64,000 bases of DNA from Agrococcus sp. KRD186 (GTDB lineage Bacteria > Actinomycetota > Actinomycetes > Actinomycetales > Microbacteriaceae). Below are positions 1-9,789 of this stretch, piece after piece. Position 1 is the first letter of the stretch, and every line of letters starts with the position of its first letter. The notes beneath the pieces are model-generated. The model made no database searches, was not told the origin of the DNA, and was given only the letters and a program-made list of their open reading frames with translations. Made by a program: the position numbers and the translations under genes. The stretch covers positions 385,931 through 449,930 of the forward strand of contig NZ_JABFAP010000001.1 in NCBI RefSeq assembly GCF_017168255.1. Direction: 5' to 3'.

Positions 1-45
1 CTGACATCACGCACGCCGTTCTCCTGACCACTCGTTTCCGTACCT

Positions 46-585
46 TTGACAGTTCAGAAACTAGGCAGGGAACGGCGTGCGGCCGTCACGGCACGCTCAA
101 CGCGCCCACAGGTATGTCAGGAGCGCCGGATTGTTGCTGTCCCGGCCCTCGCGGCCGCCTCGCTGCTCGCGCTGACCGGCTGCTTCCAGCTGCCGCCCGT
201 GGGCGGCACGCAGACGACCGAGGAGCCGGGGGGCGGCACAACGCAGGAGCCCGGCGGCGGCACCGCATCGGAAGACTTGGCTGGCACGTCGTGGAGCGGT
301 GAGCTCGGCCCGGGCTTCGCCACCATGGACTTCACGCTCAACGCCGACGGCACCGTCGACATCAGCGACTGGAACGACGGCGACGGCGGGCCCTTCGATG
401 AGGACGCAGACGTCTGGTCCGGCGACCCCTCGAACCTGACGGTGACCATCACCCAGCTCACCGATCAGAACCAGGACTCCGAGTCCTTCGACGTGACCTT
501 CACGGGCACCGCCGAGGGGGGCGAGATGGACCTCTCGGGCGAGTCGCCCGACGGCACCTGGACGCTGACGGCAACCCAGGGCTGA
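46..585 (+). CDS. putative secreted lipoprotein, start uncertain
   Basis: A hydrophobic stretch ends in the lipobox LALTGC (Cys about residue 46), followed by a Gly/Thr/Glu linker and an acidic, beta-rich domain of about 105 residues. I recognise no family. It would be exported and lipidated at the membrane. The only standard start in this frame before the lipobox is TTG at 46, which leaves an unusually long n-region. An AGGAG at 119-123 sits just upstream of an ATT at 130, and an ATG at 114 is one base out of frame. The true start is therefore unclear, or a one-base indel is present. A strong hairpin terminator follows the stop. Confidence 0.55.
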   Translation: MTVQKLGRERRAAVTARSTRPQVCQERRIVAVPALAAASLLALTGCFQLPPVGGTQTTEEPGGGTTQEPGGGTASEDLAGTSWSGELGPGFATMDFTLNADGTVDISDWNDGDGGPFDEDADVWSGDPSNLTVTITQLTDQNQDSESFDVTFTGTAEGGEMDLSGESPDGTWTLTATQG

Positions 586-601
586 ACCGCATCCTGTGCG
601 T

Positions 602-635
602 CGAGGCGCCCCGTGCTGAGGCACGGGGCGCCTCG
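602..635 (+). terminator. hairpin terminator after lipoprotein gene
   Basis: A perfect 15-bp inverted repeat with loop TGAG (617-620) begins 17 bases after the lipoprotein stop and ends 25 bases before miaB. There is no long T run, as is common in high-GC actinobacteria. Confidence 0.75.
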
Positions 636-659
636 CTCGTCCGGCGGTATCCTGGAGCG

Positions 660-2153
660 ATGTCCACCACCCTCGCGCAGCGCACCTACGAGGTGAAGAC
701 CTTCGGATGCCAGATGAACGTCCACGACTCTGAGCGGCTCCGCGGCTCGCTCGAGGAGGCGGGCTACGTCGAAGCCCTCGACGGCGCTCCCGACGTGATG
801 GTGATCAACACCTGCGCCGTGCGCGAGAACGCCGACCAGAAGCTCTACGGCCACCTCGGCTACCTCGCCAAGACCAAGCGAGAGCGCGAGGGCTTCCAGA
901 TCGCGGTCGGCGGCTGCCTGGCGCAGAAGGATCGGGCCAGCATCCTCGAGCGCGCGCCCTGGGTCGACGTGGTCTTCGGCACCCACAACCTCGGGTCGCT
1001 CCCCACCCTGCTCGAGCGCAGCCGGCACAACGGCGAGGCCGAGGTCGAGATCCTCGAGTCGCTCGAGGTCTTCCCCTCGACGCTGCCGACCAAGCGCGAA
1101 TCCACCTATGCAGGCTGGGTGTCGATCTCGGTCGGCTGCAACAACACCTGCACGTTCTGCATCGTGCCCTCGCTGCGCGGCAAAGAGCGCGACCGCCGCC
1201 CGGGCGAGATCCTCGCCGAGCTGCAGGCGCTCGTCGACGACGGCGCCATCGAGGTGACCCTGCTGGGGCAGAACGTCAACTCCTACGGCGTCGAGTTCGG
1301 CGACCGGCTCGCCTTCGGCAAGCTGCTGCGCGCGGCCGGCGAGATCGACGGGCTCGAGCGCATCCGCTTCACCAGCCCGCATCCGGCCGCCTTCACCGAC
1401 GACGTCATCGATGCGATGGCGGAGACGGATGCGGTGATGCCGCAGCTGCACATGCCGCTGCAGTCGGGCTCCGACCGGGTGCTGAAGGCCATGCGCCGCT
1501 CCTACCGGTCGACGAAGTTCCTGGGGATCCTCGACAAGGTGCGCGACCGCATCCCGGAGGCCGCGATCACCACGGACATCATCGTGGGCTTCCCGGGCGA
1601 GACCGAGGAGGACTTCCAGGAGACGCTGCGGGTGGTGGAGGCCTCGCGGTTCGCCTCGGCGTTCACGTTCCAGTACTCGATCCGACCCGGCACCCCCGCG
1701 GCGACGATGCCCGACCAGGTGCCGAAGGCGGTTGTGCAGGAGCGCTTCGAGCGGCTCACCGCGTTGCAGGATCACATCTCCCACGAGGAGAACCAGCGGC
1801 AGGTCGGCCGCACCGTCGAGGTGCTCGTCTCGGTCGGCGAGGGCAAGAAGGATGCGGAGACCCACCGCTTGAGCGGCAGGGCCCAGGACAACCGGCTCGT
1901 GCACTTCAGCCCCGGCGCGCTCACGGGGCCGGCTGCGCCGCGCCCCGGCGACATCGTGACGACCACCGTGACCCACGCCGCGCCGTTCCACCTGATCGCC
2001 GACAGCGAGCCTGCGAGACTGCGCCGCACCCGTGCCGGCGACGCGTGGGACCGCGCGCAGGACGACTCGTGCGCGGTGCCGAGCACCGGTGCGACGGGCG
2101 CCGCTGTCGGCGGCCCGGTCTCGCTCGGCCTGCCCACCCTGCGCGTGCGGTGA
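660..2153 (+). CDS. miaB: tRNA-2-methylthio-N6-dimethylallyladenosine synthase MiaB
   Basis: A radical-SAM methylthiotransferase that adds the 2-methylthio group to i6A37 of tRNAs reading UNN codons. The N-terminal cluster cysteines are C17 (FGCQMN), C52 (NTCAVREN) and C86 (GGCLAQ). The radical-SAM triad C160/C164/C167 lies in [15 protein letters not shown], and a TRAM domain follows near residues 375-450. Its 497 aa exceed the usual ~450 because of a Gly/Ala/Thr-rich tail after TRAM. miaA, which makes its substrate, starts 13 bases downstream, so the two are probably cotranscribed. The start is ATG after GGAGCG. Confidence 0.95.
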   Translation: MSTTLAQRTYEVKTFGCQMNVHDSERLRGSLEEAGYVEALDGAPDVMVINTCAVRENADQKLYGHLGYLAKTKREREGFQIAVGGCLAQKDRASILERAPWVDVVFGTHNLGSLPTLLERSRHNGEAEVEILESLEVFPSTLPTKRESTYAGWVSISVGCNNTCTFCIVPSLRGKERDRRPGEILAELQALVDDGAIEVTLLGQNVNSYGVEFGDRLAFGKLLRAAGEIDGLERIRFTSPHPAAFTDDVIDAMAETDAVMPQLHMPLQSGSDRVLKAMRRSYRSTKFLGILDKVRDRIPEAAITTDIIVGFPGETEEDFQETLRVVEASRFASAFTFQYSIRPGTPAATMPDQVPKAVVQERFERLTALQDHISHEENQRQVGRTVEVLVSVGEGKKDAETHRLSGRAQDNRLVHFSPGALTGPAAPRPGDIVTTTVTHAAPFHLIADSEPARLRRTRAGDAWDRAQDDSCAVPSTGATGAAVGGPVSLGLPTLRVR

Positions 2154-2166
2154 GCAGCGCCGGCCT

Positions 2167-3069
2167 GTGAGGCTCATCGCCGTCGTCGGCGCGACCGGCA
2201 CCGGCAAGACCGAGCGCTCGCTCGAGATCGCCGACGCGGTCGTGCAGCTCGGCGGCACGGCAGAGATCGTCAACTGCGACGCCATGCAGCTCTACCGCGG
2301 CATGGACATCGGCACCGCGAAGGCGAGCATCGCCGAGCGCCGTGGCCATCCGCACCATCTGCTCGACGTGCTGGAGCCGTGGCAGGACGCCGCGGTCGCG
2401 CGGTACCGACAGTCCGCGCTCGCAGCGCTGGAGTCCATCGAGGCTCGTGGCGCGGTGCCGATCCTGGTCGGCGGCAGCGGGCTCTACGCCTCGAGCGTGC
2501 TCTACGACTTCGCCTTCCCCGCCACCGACGCGCTGCTGCGCGCGCAGCTCGAGGCGGAGCTCACGCAGCTCGGCGCCGCCTCGATGCACGAGCGGCTGCT
2601 GCGCGTGGATCCCGCCGCGGCCGCCGCCATCGGTCCGCACAACGGCAGACGGCTGGTGCGAGCGCTGGAGGCCGTCACCCTCACGGGCGAGCCGTTCCGC
2701 GTGGGGCTGCCCCCGGAGGAGGCGCTGCTGCGCCCGACGATCATCCAGCACCAGCGGGTCGAGCGCGCCGAGCTCGTCGCACGCCTCGATGCGCGGGTGG
2801 AGCGGATGTGGTCGCTCGGCATCGTCGAGGAGGCTCGGCGATTGCGGGCAGCCGGCATCGAGCGCGGCACCACGGCGCAGCAGGCGATCGGCTACCGGCA
2901 GGCGCTCGACCAGCTCGACGGCACGCTCGCCGAGGCGGAGGCGATCGAGCAGACGCAGGCGCTCACCCGCCGCTACGCGCGCCGGCAGGTCTCCTGGTTC
3001 CAGCGCTACCCGGCTGCGCCGGCAGCGGACGCGGCTGCCATCGCGCAGCGGGCGCTCGATACGCTGTAG
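2167..3069 (+). CDS. miaA: tRNA dimethylallyltransferase MiaA
   Basis: Transfers the dimethylallyl group from DMAPP to N6 of A37 in tRNA, the step before MiaB. The P-loop GATGTGKT is at residues 8-15, followed by NCDAMQLYRGMDIGTAK, a family signature around the catalytic Asp. The start is GTG at 2167, because the conserved core begins five residues later; the frame stays open further upstream but that stretch overlaps miaB. The 300-aa length is normal. It lies between miaB and dapF, the usual actinobacterial order. Confidence 0.95.
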   Translation: MRLIAVVGATGTGKTERSLEIADAVVQLGGTAEIVNCDAMQLYRGMDIGTAKASIAERRGHPHHLLDVLEPWQDAAVARYRQSALAALESIEARGAVPILVGGSGLYASSVLYDFAFPATDALLRAQLEAELTQLGAASMHERLLRVDPAAAAAIGPHNGRRLVRALEAVTLTGEPFRVGLPPEEALLRPTIIQHQRVERAELVARLDARVERMWSLGIVEEARRLRAAGIERGTTAQQAIGYRQALDQLDGTLAEAEAIEQTQALTRRYARRQVSWFQRYPAAPAADAAAIAQRALDTL

Positions 3070-3072
3070 GAC

Positions 3073-3939
3073 ATGACAGCACTGGCGACCGGCGTGTTCT
3101 CGAAGGGGCACGGGACCGGCAACGACTTCGTGCTCATCGCCGATCCCGATGGTGCACAGCCGCTGAGCGCCGAGCGCGTGCGCGCGCTCGCCGACCGGCG
3201 GTTCGGCATCGGCGGCGACGGCGTCATCCGCGCGGTGCGCTCCGGCGCCACCGGCGATGCGGCGCTCGATGCGGCACCGGCGGGCACCTGGGCGATGGAC
3301 TACTGGAACGCCGACGGCTCGCTCAGCGAGATGTGCGGCAACGGCGTGCGCGTCTTCGTGCGCTTCCTGCTGGAGTCGCGGCTCGCCCAGCTCGCCGACG
3401 GCGAGGGCATCGACATCGCCACCCGCGCTGGCATCAAGCGGGTCGAGCGACGAGGCTCGCTGTTCGCCGCCGACCTGGGCGCCTTCGAGCTCGGCGGCGA
3501 CCGCCTGGTCGCGGCCGACGGGCTCGACGTCGACCGTCCCGGCCTCGACGTCAGCACGGGCAACCCGCACGTGGTCGTCGCGCTGGCGAGCGACGCGGAG
3601 CTCGAGGCGCTCGACCTGCACGCGGCGCCCGCACTCGACCCGGCCCCCGCATCCGGCGCGAACGTCGAGTTCGTGGTCCCCGGCGCGATCGCCGACGGCG
3701 TCGGCTCGATCCGCATGCGGGTGCACGAGCGCGGATCCGGCGAGACGCTCTCGTGCGGCACCGGTGCGGTCGCCGCTGCGATGGCGACGCGCCACTGGTC
3801 AGGGGATGCGGCGGACCGGTGGATCGTCGATGTCCCGGGCGGCCGGCTCGAGGTCGAGGTCGACGAGCGCGGTCACGCCTGGCTGACCGGCCCGGCAGAG
3901 CTCGTGTTCCGCGGCGAGGGGCTCAGTCCGGTGCGGTGA
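3073..3939 (+). CDS. dapF: diaminopimelate epimerase DapF
   Basis: Interconverts LL- and meso-diaminopimelate for lysine and peptidoglycan. It is a PLP-independent two-cysteine epimerase: the catalytic cysteines are C88 (MCGNGVRVF) and C228 ([12 protein letters not shown]). [11 protein letters not shown] at the N-terminus and NPHVVV in the middle are also family motifs. The 288-aa length is normal. The ATG is four bases after the miaA stop, so it is probably in the mia operon. Its 3' end overlaps the convergent methyltransferase gene by 17 bases. Confidence 0.95.
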   Translation: MTALATGVFSKGHGTGNDFVLIADPDGAQPLSAERVRALADRRFGIGGDGVIRAVRSGATGDAALDAAPAGTWAMDYWNADGSLSEMCGNGVRVFVRFLLESRLAQLADGEGIDIATRAGIKRVERRGSLFAADLGAFELGGDRLVAADGLDVDRPGLDVSTGNPHVVVALASDAELEALDLHAAPALDPAPASGANVEFVVPGAIADGVGSIRMRVHERGSGETLSCGTGAVAAAMATRHWSGDAADRWIVDVPGGRLEVEVDERGHAWLTGPAELVFRGEGLSPVR

Positions 3940-4528
3940 CGGCGATGATCCGGTACGTCCGCTTGGAGTCCGCGCGCTCGACGTCGAAGTCGGCGAAGCG
4001 CTCGGTCAGCCAGCGCAGCAGCGAGTCGGCGCCCAGATGCTTCTGCACCACCAGCCATGCGGTCGCGCCGGGGGCCAGTCGCGGGATCCAGGTCTCCAGC
4101 AGCTGGTGGAGCTGCGGCTTGCCGATGCGGATGGGCGGATTCGACCAGATGGCTGCGAAGCGCACGTCCTCCGGCACCCGCTCAGGTGTCGCGGGGGTGA
4201 TGTTCGATAGACTGAGCAACTCGGCATTCCGCTCCACGAGCGAGAGCGCTCGAGCGTTGACGTCGACCGCCCACACGTGCGCGTCGGGGGAGCGGGTCGC
4301 GAGCGTCGCGGCGATGGGCCCCCAGCCGCAGCCCAGATCGAGCAGCTCCCCGGTCTGGGGCGGAGCGGGCACGGCAGCCAGCAGCACCTCGGTGCCGACA
4401 TCGAGTCGGTCGCCGGAGAACACCCCGGTCGCGGTCACCATCTCCCGCTCGGCGCCGTCGATCGGCACCCGGATCGTGCGCACCGACTGGGGCGCGGCGG
4501 GATCGGGGGAGAAGTAGTGGTCCGGCAC
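3923..4528 (-). CDS. class I SAM-dependent methyltransferase (RsmC/RlmG-like)
   Basis: It contains the MTS (small) methyltransferase domain: PDHYFSPDP near the start, the SAM site [12 protein letters not shown] and the catalytic-type motif SNPPIRIGK. This NPP(I/F) signature is typical of rRNA guanine-N2 methyltransferases of the RsmC family, but the protein is single-domain (about 201 aa), so the target is inferred. The GTG at 4528 gives the family-like N-terminus MPDHYFS; a GTG at 4552 would add eight residues. It diverges from hflX, whose ATG is 27 bases away, so the promoters must overlap. Confidence 0.85.
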   Translation of the reverse strand: MPDHYFSPDPAAPQSVRTIRVPIDGAEREMVTATGVFSGDRLDVGTEVLLAAVPAPPQTGELLDLGCGWGPIAATLATRSPDAHVWAVDVNARALSLVERNAELLSLSNITPATPERVPEDVRFAAIWSNPPIRIGKPQLHQLLETWIPRLAPGATAWLVVQKHLGADSLLRWLTERFADFDVERADSKRTYRIIAVTAPD

Positions 4529-4555
4529 GGACTCGACAGTAGCGAAGGACACGAC

Positions 4556-6055
4556 ATGGCAGAACCGCAGGAGCGCATCCCGGAGGGCGGACGCGCGATG
4601 GAGCGCATCCTCGCCTGGGCGCAGCCGGCAGAGGGCACGGTGCTCGACGAGCGAGCGCAGGCGCTCGACGGCGACGCCGTCGAAGGCGATGCGGACGGCG
4701 AGCAGCTCGATCGCGCCGATCGCGCGGCACTGCGCCGCGTCGGCGGCCTGCGCACCGAGCTCGAGGACGTCACCGAGGTCGAATACCGCGAGCTGCGCCT
4801 CGAGAACGTCGTGCTGGTCGGGGTCTACTCGGGGTCCACAGAGGATGCCGAGAACTCGCTCCGCGAGCTGGCGGCGCTCGCTGAGACCGCCGGAGCCCAG
4901 GTGCTCGACGGCATGCTCCAGCGCCGCCCGAACCCTGATCCCGCGACCTACGTCGGCCGCGGGAAGGCCGACGAGCTCGCCGAGGTCGTGAAGGATCTCG
5001 GCGCCGACACCGTGGTGGCCGACAGCGAGCTCTCGCCCAGCCAGCGGCGCGCGCTCGAGGACCGCGTGAAGGTCAAGGTGATCGATCGCACAGCGGTCAT
5101 CCTCGACATCTTCAGCCAGCACGCCAAGAGCCGCGAGGGCAAGGCGCAGGTCGAGCTCGCGCAGCTCGAGTACCTGCTGCCGCGCCTGCGCGGTTGGGGT
5201 GAGTCGATGTCGAGGCAGGCCGGCGGCCAGGTCGGCGGCCAGGGCGCCGGCATGGGCTCGCGCGGACCGGGTGAGACGAAGATCGAGCTCGACCGCCGCC
5301 GCATCCACACGCGCATGGCGAAGCTGCGCAGGCAGATCAAGGGCTTCGCGCCCGCGCGGCAGGCGAAGCGCGCGAATCGCGACCGCTTCGAGGTGCCGGG
5401 CGTCGCGATCGCCGGCTACACGAACGCCGGCAAGTCGTCGCTGCTCAACCGCATCACGGGCGCCGGGGTGCTGGTGGAGAACGCGCTGTTCGCGACCCTC
5501 GATGCCACCGTGCGGCGCGCGACCACGGCGGATGGCAGGGACTTCACGATCGCCGACACCGTCGGCTTCGTGCGCAACCTTCCGCACCAGCTGGTGGAGG
5601 CCTTCCGGTCGACGCTCGAGGAGGTCGCGGAGTCGGCGCTGATCGTGCACGTCGTCGACGGCAGCCACCCCGATCCCGCCGCGCAGATGGCGACAGTGCG
5701 CGACGTGCTGGGGGAGACTGGCGCGCGTTCCATCCCCGAGATCGTGGTGTTCAACAAGACCGACCTCATCAGCGACGACGAGCGGCTGGTGCTGCGCGGC
5801 CTGCAGCCCGACGCGATCTTCGCCTCAGCGCGCACCGGCGAGGGCGTCGACGAGATCCTCGCGCGCATCGCCCAGCTGCTGCCGCGGCCGGAGGTCGAGG
5901 TCTCGCTGCTCGTGCCCTACGACCGCGGCGACGTGGTGTCGATGCTGCACGACCGCTTCGAGGTGGTGCACGAGCAGCACGAGGAGGGCGGCACCCGCAT
6001 CGACGCCAAGGTCTCCGAGGCGGTGCTCAGCCAGCTGGCCGAGTTCCGCGCGTGA
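4556..6055 (+). CDS. hflX: ribosome-associated GTPase HflX
   Basis: A GTPase that binds 50S subunits and splits stalled or heat-damaged ribosomes. The N-terminal HflX domain carries DGMLQRRPNPDPATYVGRGK. A basic helical region follows, then the G domain with G1 AGYTNAGKSS near residues 284-292, G3 DTVGF and G4 NKTD. The 499-aa length is typical of actinobacteria. The ATG at 4556 was chosen because the upstream extension overlaps the divergent methyltransferase. It converges on lexA with only two bases between the stops. Confidence 0.95.
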   Translation: MAEPQERIPEGGRAMERILAWAQPAEGTVLDERAQALDGDAVEGDADGEQLDRADRAALRRVGGLRTELEDVTEVEYRELRLENVVLVGVYSGSTEDAENSLRELAALAETAGAQVLDGMLQRRPNPDPATYVGRGKADELAEVVKDLGADTVVADSELSPSQRRALEDRVKVKVIDRTAVILDIFSQHAKSREGKAQVELAQLEYLLPRLRGWGESMSRQAGGQVGGQGAGMGSRGPGETKIELDRRRIHTRMAKLRRQIKGFAPARQAKRANRDRFEVPGVAIAGYTNAGKSSLLNRITGAGVLVENALFATLDATVRRATTADGRDFTIADTVGFVRNLPHQLVEAFRSTLEEVAESALIVHVVDGSHPDPAAQMATVRDVLGETGARSIPEIVVFNKTDLISDDERLVLRGLQPDAIFASARTGEGVDEILARIAQLLPRPEVEVSLLVPYDRGDVVSMLHDRFEVVHEQHEEGGTRIDAKVSEAVLSQLAEFRA

Positions 6056-6057
6056 CC

Positions 6058-6684
6058 TCAGACTGAGCGGAGCACCGCCACGACCTTGCCGAGCACCTCG
6101 GACTCGTCGCCCAGGATGGGCTCGAAGGCCGAGTTGCGGGGCAGCAGCCAGGTGTGGCCGTCGCGCTGCTTGAAGACCTTCACGGTCGCCTCGCCGTCGA
6201 GCATGGCGGCGACGATGTCGCCGTTCTCGGCGGTGCGCTGCTGCCGCACGACGACCCAGTCGCCGTCGCAGATGGCCGCGTCGATCATCGACTCGCCGAC
6301 CACCCTCAGCATGAAGAGGTCGCCGCCGCTGCCCACGAGCTGCTTCGGCAGCGGCATGACGTCCTCGACCTGCTGCTCCGCCGTGATCGGGATGCCGGCG
6401 GCGATCTGACCGACCATCGGCACGAAGGTCGCCTGCTCCATGCTGCCGACCGCGCCGTCGGCCTCGTCGGCGATCAGCAGCTCGATGGTGCGCGGCCTCG
6501 AGGGGTCGCGGCGGATGATGCCCGCGAGCTCGAGCTGCCCCAGCTGGTGCGTCACGCTCGAGAGCGACGAGAGCCCCACGGCGTCGCCGATCTCGCGGTA
6601 GCTCGGCGGATAGCCGCGCTGGCGCACCGCGCCCTGGATGTACTGCAGGATCGCCTGCTGCTTCTCGGTCAGCTGCCTCGTCAT
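6058..6684 (-). CDS. lexA: SOS transcriptional repressor LexA
   Basis: The DNA-damage regulon repressor. The winged helix-turn-helix is at residues 1-70 ([18 protein letters not shown]). The RecA-stimulated self-cleavage site is A96-G97 in GQIAAGIP, with catalytic Ser132 (GESMIDAA) and Lys169 (ATVKVFK). The 208-aa length is normal. Two LexA boxes between it and the divergent LysM gene indicate autoregulation and joint control of the neighbour. Confidence 0.97.
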   Translation of the reverse strand: MTRQLTEKQQAILQYIQGAVRQRGYPPSYREIGDAVGLSSLSSVTHQLGQLELAGIIRRDPSRPRTIELLIADEADGAVGSMEQATFVPMVGQIAAGIPITAEQQVEDVMPLPKQLVGSGGDLFMLRVVGESMIDAAICDGDWVVVRQQRTAENGDIVAAMLDGEATVKVFKQRDGHTWLLPRNSAFEPILGDESEVLGKVVAVLRSV

Positions 6685-6743
6685 CGCCCGCTCCGCTCTC
6701 GCTCGCGGGCCATGTCAGTGGCCTGCGATTGACTCCGTTTGGT

Positions 6744-6759
6744 TCGAAAGCGTATCCGA
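6744..6759. promoter_or_regulatory. weak LexA-box-like site, lexA side
   Basis: TCGAAAGCGTATCCGA fits the actinobacterial LexA palindrome TCGAAC-N4-GTTCGA with three mismatches. It is 60 bases upstream of the lexA ATG. Confidence 0.4.
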
Positions 6760-6772
6760 CAGGGCGCTGGAA

Positions 6773-6788
6773 TCAAACGGGTGTTCGA
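6773..6788. promoter_or_regulatory. LexA (SOS) box in lexA upstream region
   Basis: TCAAACGGGTGTTCGA matches TCGAAC-N4-GTTCGA with a single mismatch (position 3). It lies about 90 bases upstream of lexA and fits lexA autorepression. Confidence 0.75.
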
Positions 6789-6818
6789 GCGTGTCGTGGA
6801 GAAACTCCGCGACAGGGC

Positions 6819-6848
6819 TTGACGCATCCGGTCAATCGAAGATAGGTT
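6819..6848 (+). promoter_or_regulatory. promoter of the LysM gene
   Basis: A -35 element TTGACG (6819-6824) and a -10-like TAGGTT (6843-6848) are 18 bases apart. The -10 lies inside the LexA box at 6836-6851, so bound LexA would block RNA polymerase. The site is 71 bases upstream of the ATG. Confidence 0.6.
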
Positions 6849-6851
6849 CGA
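6836..6851. promoter_or_regulatory. LexA (SOS) box over LysM-gene promoter
   Basis: TCGAAGATAGGTTCGA matches TCGAAC-N4-GTTCGA with one mismatch. It overlaps the -10 of the promoter reading toward the LysM protein. Confidence 0.8.
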
Positions 6852-6918
6852 AACAGAGATTCGCGGGCGGTGCTCCCGGCCGAGCATCGCCCGCGGATCC
6901 CAGACCAGAGGAGTACCG

Positions 6919-7272
6919 ATGACTGCGATCGCCACCACCACGACGCCGACGATCCGCGTGCGGATGACCGCCCGTGGCCGCCGCGCTCTTGCGCTGCTCG
7001 TCGCCGCTCCCGTCATCGCCGCCGGCTCGCTCGCGGGCATCGGTGTGCTCGGCGATGCACTCGCCGGCGCGGTCGCCTCGGCGTCCTCGCAGTCCGGCAC
7101 GTTCGAGTACGTGAGCGTGCAGCCCGGTCAGTCGCTGTGGCAGATCGCGCAGTCGGTCGCCCCCGGCGCCGACCCGCGCGATGTGGTCGCCGAGATCGAG
7201 ATGCTCAACGGCATCGCCGGCGCGATCCAGCCCGGCGAGCAGCTGGCCATCCCCGCGCAGTACACGCACTGA
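6919..7272 (+). CDS. LysM-domain membrane protein, SOS-induced division inhibitor candidate
   Basis: A 117-aa protein with a basic N-terminus, one transmembrane segment near residues 20-40 and a C-terminal LysM domain (about 66-112, PGQSLWQIAQSV ... NGIAGAIQPGEQLAIP). LysM binds peptidoglycan. Small membrane LysM proteins beside lexA include Bacillus YneA and the mycobacterial Rv2719c/ChiZ group, which stop cell division during DNA damage. The LexA box on its promoter supports the same role here, though function is inferred from context. GAGGAG precedes the ATG. Confidence 0.8.
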   Translation: MTAIATTTTPTIRVRMTARGRRALALLVAAPVIAAGSLAGIGVLGDALAGAVASASSQSGTFEYVSVQPGQSLWQIAQSVAPGADPRDVVAEIEMLNGIAGAIQPGEQLAIPAQYTH

Positions 7273-7345
7273 ACGCCGCTCCGCTGACGGCGTGCCCTCG
7301 ATCGCGCGCTGTGCACGGCATCTGACATCGGCCTAGGCTGGTTCG

Positions 7346-8425
7346 GTGACGAGCCTCGACGACCTGCCGATCCGCGACGACCTGCGCGGGCTGACGCCCT
7401 ACGGCGCCCCGCAGCTCGAGGTGCCGGTGCGGCTGAACGTCAACGAGAACGCCTATCGCGTGCCCGAGGCGGTCGCCCTCGACATCGTGCAGGAGATCGC
7501 ACGCGCGCTGCCTGACGCGAACCGCTACCCCGACCGCGAGTTCGACACGCTGCGCGCCGGCTTCGCCGACTACCTCGGCCACGGCCTGCAGCCCGAGCAG
7601 ATCTGGGCGGGCAACGGCTCCAACGAGGTGCTCCAGCACGTGCTGCAGGCGTTCGGCGGCCCTGGGCGCTCCCTGCTCTCGTTCACGCCCACCTACTCGA
7701 TGTATCCGCTCCTGGCTCAGGGTGTGGGGATGCGGTGGGTCCCGGTGCCGCGCGCCGACGACTTCACCCTCACCCCCGATGCCGTCCGAGCGGCGATCGC
7801 CGAGCACGACCCCGACGTGGTGTTCCTGTGCTCGCCGAACAACCCCACCGGCACCGCGATCGGGCTCGACGTGATCGAGGCGGCCGCCGAGTCCGCGCGC
7901 GGCATCGTGCTGGTCGACGAGGCCTACGCCGAGTTCGCCCACGACCGCGGCCAGACGGCGCTGACGCTGCTCGAGCGCTTCCCGCGGCTGCTCGTCTCTC
8001 GCACGATGAGCAAGGCCTTCGCCTTCGCCGGCATCCGGGTCGGCTACCTCGCCGCGCACCCGGCGGTCATCGACGCGCTGCGACTCGTGCGGCTGCCCTA
8101 TCACCTCTCGGCGATCACGCAGGCGGCCGCCGTCGCGGCGCTGCGGCACAGCGATGAGATGCTCTCGCGCGTCGACTCGCTGCGCGAGCAGCGCGACCGC
8201 ATCGTCGACGAGCTGACGGCGCTGGGACTGCAGCCCTACCCATCCGACTCCAACTTCGTGCTGGTGGGCAGGATCGACGACCCGAAGGCCGTCTTCCAGG
8301 CGCTGCTCGACCGCGGCATCCTGGTGCGCGACGTCGGCCTGCCGGGCACCCTGCGCATCACGGCAGGCACGCCCGGGGAGACGACCGCTGTGCTGGCGGC
8401 GATGGCCGAGCTCACCGGAGAATAG
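7346..8425 (+). CDS. hisC: histidinol-phosphate aminotransferase HisC
   Basis: A PLP fold-type I aminotransferase converting imidazole-acetol phosphate to histidinol phosphate. Visible motifs are LNVNENAY near the N-terminus, the substrate/PLP region SPNNPTGTAI, VDEAYAEF, and the PLP lysine in SRTMSKAFAFAGIRVGY. The 359-aa length is normal. The start is GTG. It opens the local his cluster; hisD, which often precedes it, is not present in this window. Confidence 0.93.
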   Translation: MTSLDDLPIRDDLRGLTPYGAPQLEVPVRLNVNENAYRVPEAVALDIVQEIARALPDANRYPDREFDTLRAGFADYLGHGLQPEQIWAGNGSNEVLQHVLQAFGGPGRSLLSFTPTYSMYPLLAQGVGMRWVPVPRADDFTLTPDAVRAAIAEHDPDVVFLCSPNNPTGTAIGLDVIEAAAESARGIVLVDEAYAEFAHDRGQTALTLLERFPRLLVSRTMSKAFAFAGIRVGYLAAHPAVIDALRLVRLPYHLSAITQAAAVAALRHSDEMLSRVDSLREQRDRIVDELTALGLQPYPSDSNFVLVGRIDDPKAVFQALLDRGILVRDVGLPGTLRITAGTPGETTAVLAAMAELTGE

Positions 8426-8434
8426 GATCGAAGC

Positions 8435-9034
8435 ATGCCCCGCACCGCAACCATCGAGCGCGCCACGAGCGAGTCGAGCATCCGCCTGTCGCTCGACCTC
8501 GACGGCACCGGCACCTCGTCGATCTCGACGACCGTGCCCTTCTTCGACCACATGCTGACCGCCTTCTCGAAGCACTCCCTCATCGACCTCGACGTGCAGG
8601 CCACCGGCGACATCGACATCGACGCCCACCACACCGTCGAGGACACCGCGATCGCCCTCGGGCTTGCGCTGCAGGAGGCGCTCGGCGACAAGGCCGGCGT
8701 GCGCCGCTACGGCGACGCGACGGTGCCGCTCGACGAGGCGCTCGCGCGCGCCGTCGTCGACCTCTCCGGGCGCCCGTTCCTGGTGCACACGGGGGAGCCC
8801 GCGGGCTTCGAGCTGCACCGCATCGGCGGGCACTTCACCGGCTCGCTGGTGCGTCACGCCTTCGAGGCGATCACGCTGAACGCGCGCATCACCGCGCACG
8901 TCGAGGTGCTGGCCGGTCGTGACCCCCACCACATCGCCGAGGCCGAGTTCAAGGCGTTCGCCCGCGCCATGCGCGTCGCGGTCGAGACCGACCCGCGCGT
9001 CACGGGCGTACCCTCGACCAAGGGCGCGCTGTAG
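8435..9034 (+). CDS. hisB: imidazoleglycerol-phosphate dehydratase HisB
   Basis: A manganese-dependent dehydratase of histidine synthesis. The metal-binding motifs are FFDHML and [14 protein letters not shown] in the first half and [21 protein letters not shown] in the second. It is the monofunctional bacterial form (199 aa) without the phosphatase domain found in enterobacteria. The ATG is 10 bases after the hisC stop. Confidence 0.95.
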   Translation: MPRTATIERATSESSIRLSLDLDGTGTSSISTTVPFFDHMLTAFSKHSLIDLDVQATGDIDIDAHHTVEDTAIALGLALQEALGDKAGVRRYGDATVPLDEALARAVVDLSGRPFLVHTGEPAGFELHRIGGHFTGSLVRHAFEAITLNARITAHVEVLAGRDPHHIAEAEFKAFARAMRVAVETDPRVTGVPSTKGAL

Positions 9035-9062
9035 CGCGCAGCACTGTGATGAGGACCACGCT

Positions 9063-9701
9063 GTGACCGCCGCTCGACCCAGGGTCGCGCTGCTCGACTA
9101 CGGGCTCGGCAACGTGCACTCGGCCGCCAAGGCGCTCGAGGCGGCCGGTGCCGAGGTGTCGCTGACCGCTGACCGCGCCACGGTGATGGAGGCGGACGGA
9201 CTGGTCGTGCCCGGGGTCGGCTCGATCGCCGCCTGCATGGCCGGGATCCAGGCCATCCGCGGCGGCGAGCTCATCGGGCGGCGGCTCGCCGGCACGCGGC
9301 CGGTGCTCGGCATCTGCGTCGGCATGCAGGTGCTGTTCTCCTCTGGGGAGGAGGGCGGCGTCCACACCGACGCGCTCGACGAGTGGCCCGGCACCGTGCG
9401 CCGGCTGCGGGCCGACATCCTGCCCCACATGGGCTGGGCAGAGGTCGACGCGCCGGAGGACTCCGAGCTCTTCGCCGGGCTCCACGACGAGCGCTTCTAC
9501 TTCGTCCACTCCTACGCCGCCACCGAGTGGCACATCGACCCGCACCCCCGCATCCGGCAGCCGCGCGTCACCTGGGCAGAGCACGGCGAGCGCTTCATCG
9601 CGGCCGTCGAGAACGGCCCGCTGGCGGCGACGCAGTTCCACCCCGAGAAGTCGGGGGAGGCGGGCATCCGCCTGCTGACGAACTGGGTTCGCGGACTCTG
9701 A
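9063..9701 (+). CDS. hisH: imidazole glycerol phosphate synthase subunit HisH
   Basis: The glutamine amidotransferase subunit that supplies ammonia to HisF. The class I triad is visible: nucleophile Cys in VLGICVGMQ, and His plus Glu in [20 protein letters not shown] starts the domain. The start is GTG at 9063 after GATGAGGA; the same frame runs further up into hisB but that part is not conserved. 212 aa. hisF is not in this window. Confidence 0.95.
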   Translation: MTAARPRVALLDYGLGNVHSAAKALEAAGAEVSLTADRATVMEADGLVVPGVGSIAACMAGIQAIRGGELIGRRLAGTRPVLGICVGMQVLFSSGEEGGVHTDALDEWPGTVRRLRADILPHMGWAEVDAPEDSELFAGLHDERFYFVHSYAATEWHIDPHPRIRQPRVTWAEHGERFIAAVENGPLAATQFHPEKSGEAGIRLLTNWVRGL

Positions 9702-9789
9702 CCCCTCGCGAGTACGATCGCTGAGGCTGATCGCACGCCGCAGCCCACTGCGCGATCGCACCACCCGCACCCGAAGAAGGCACCACCCC

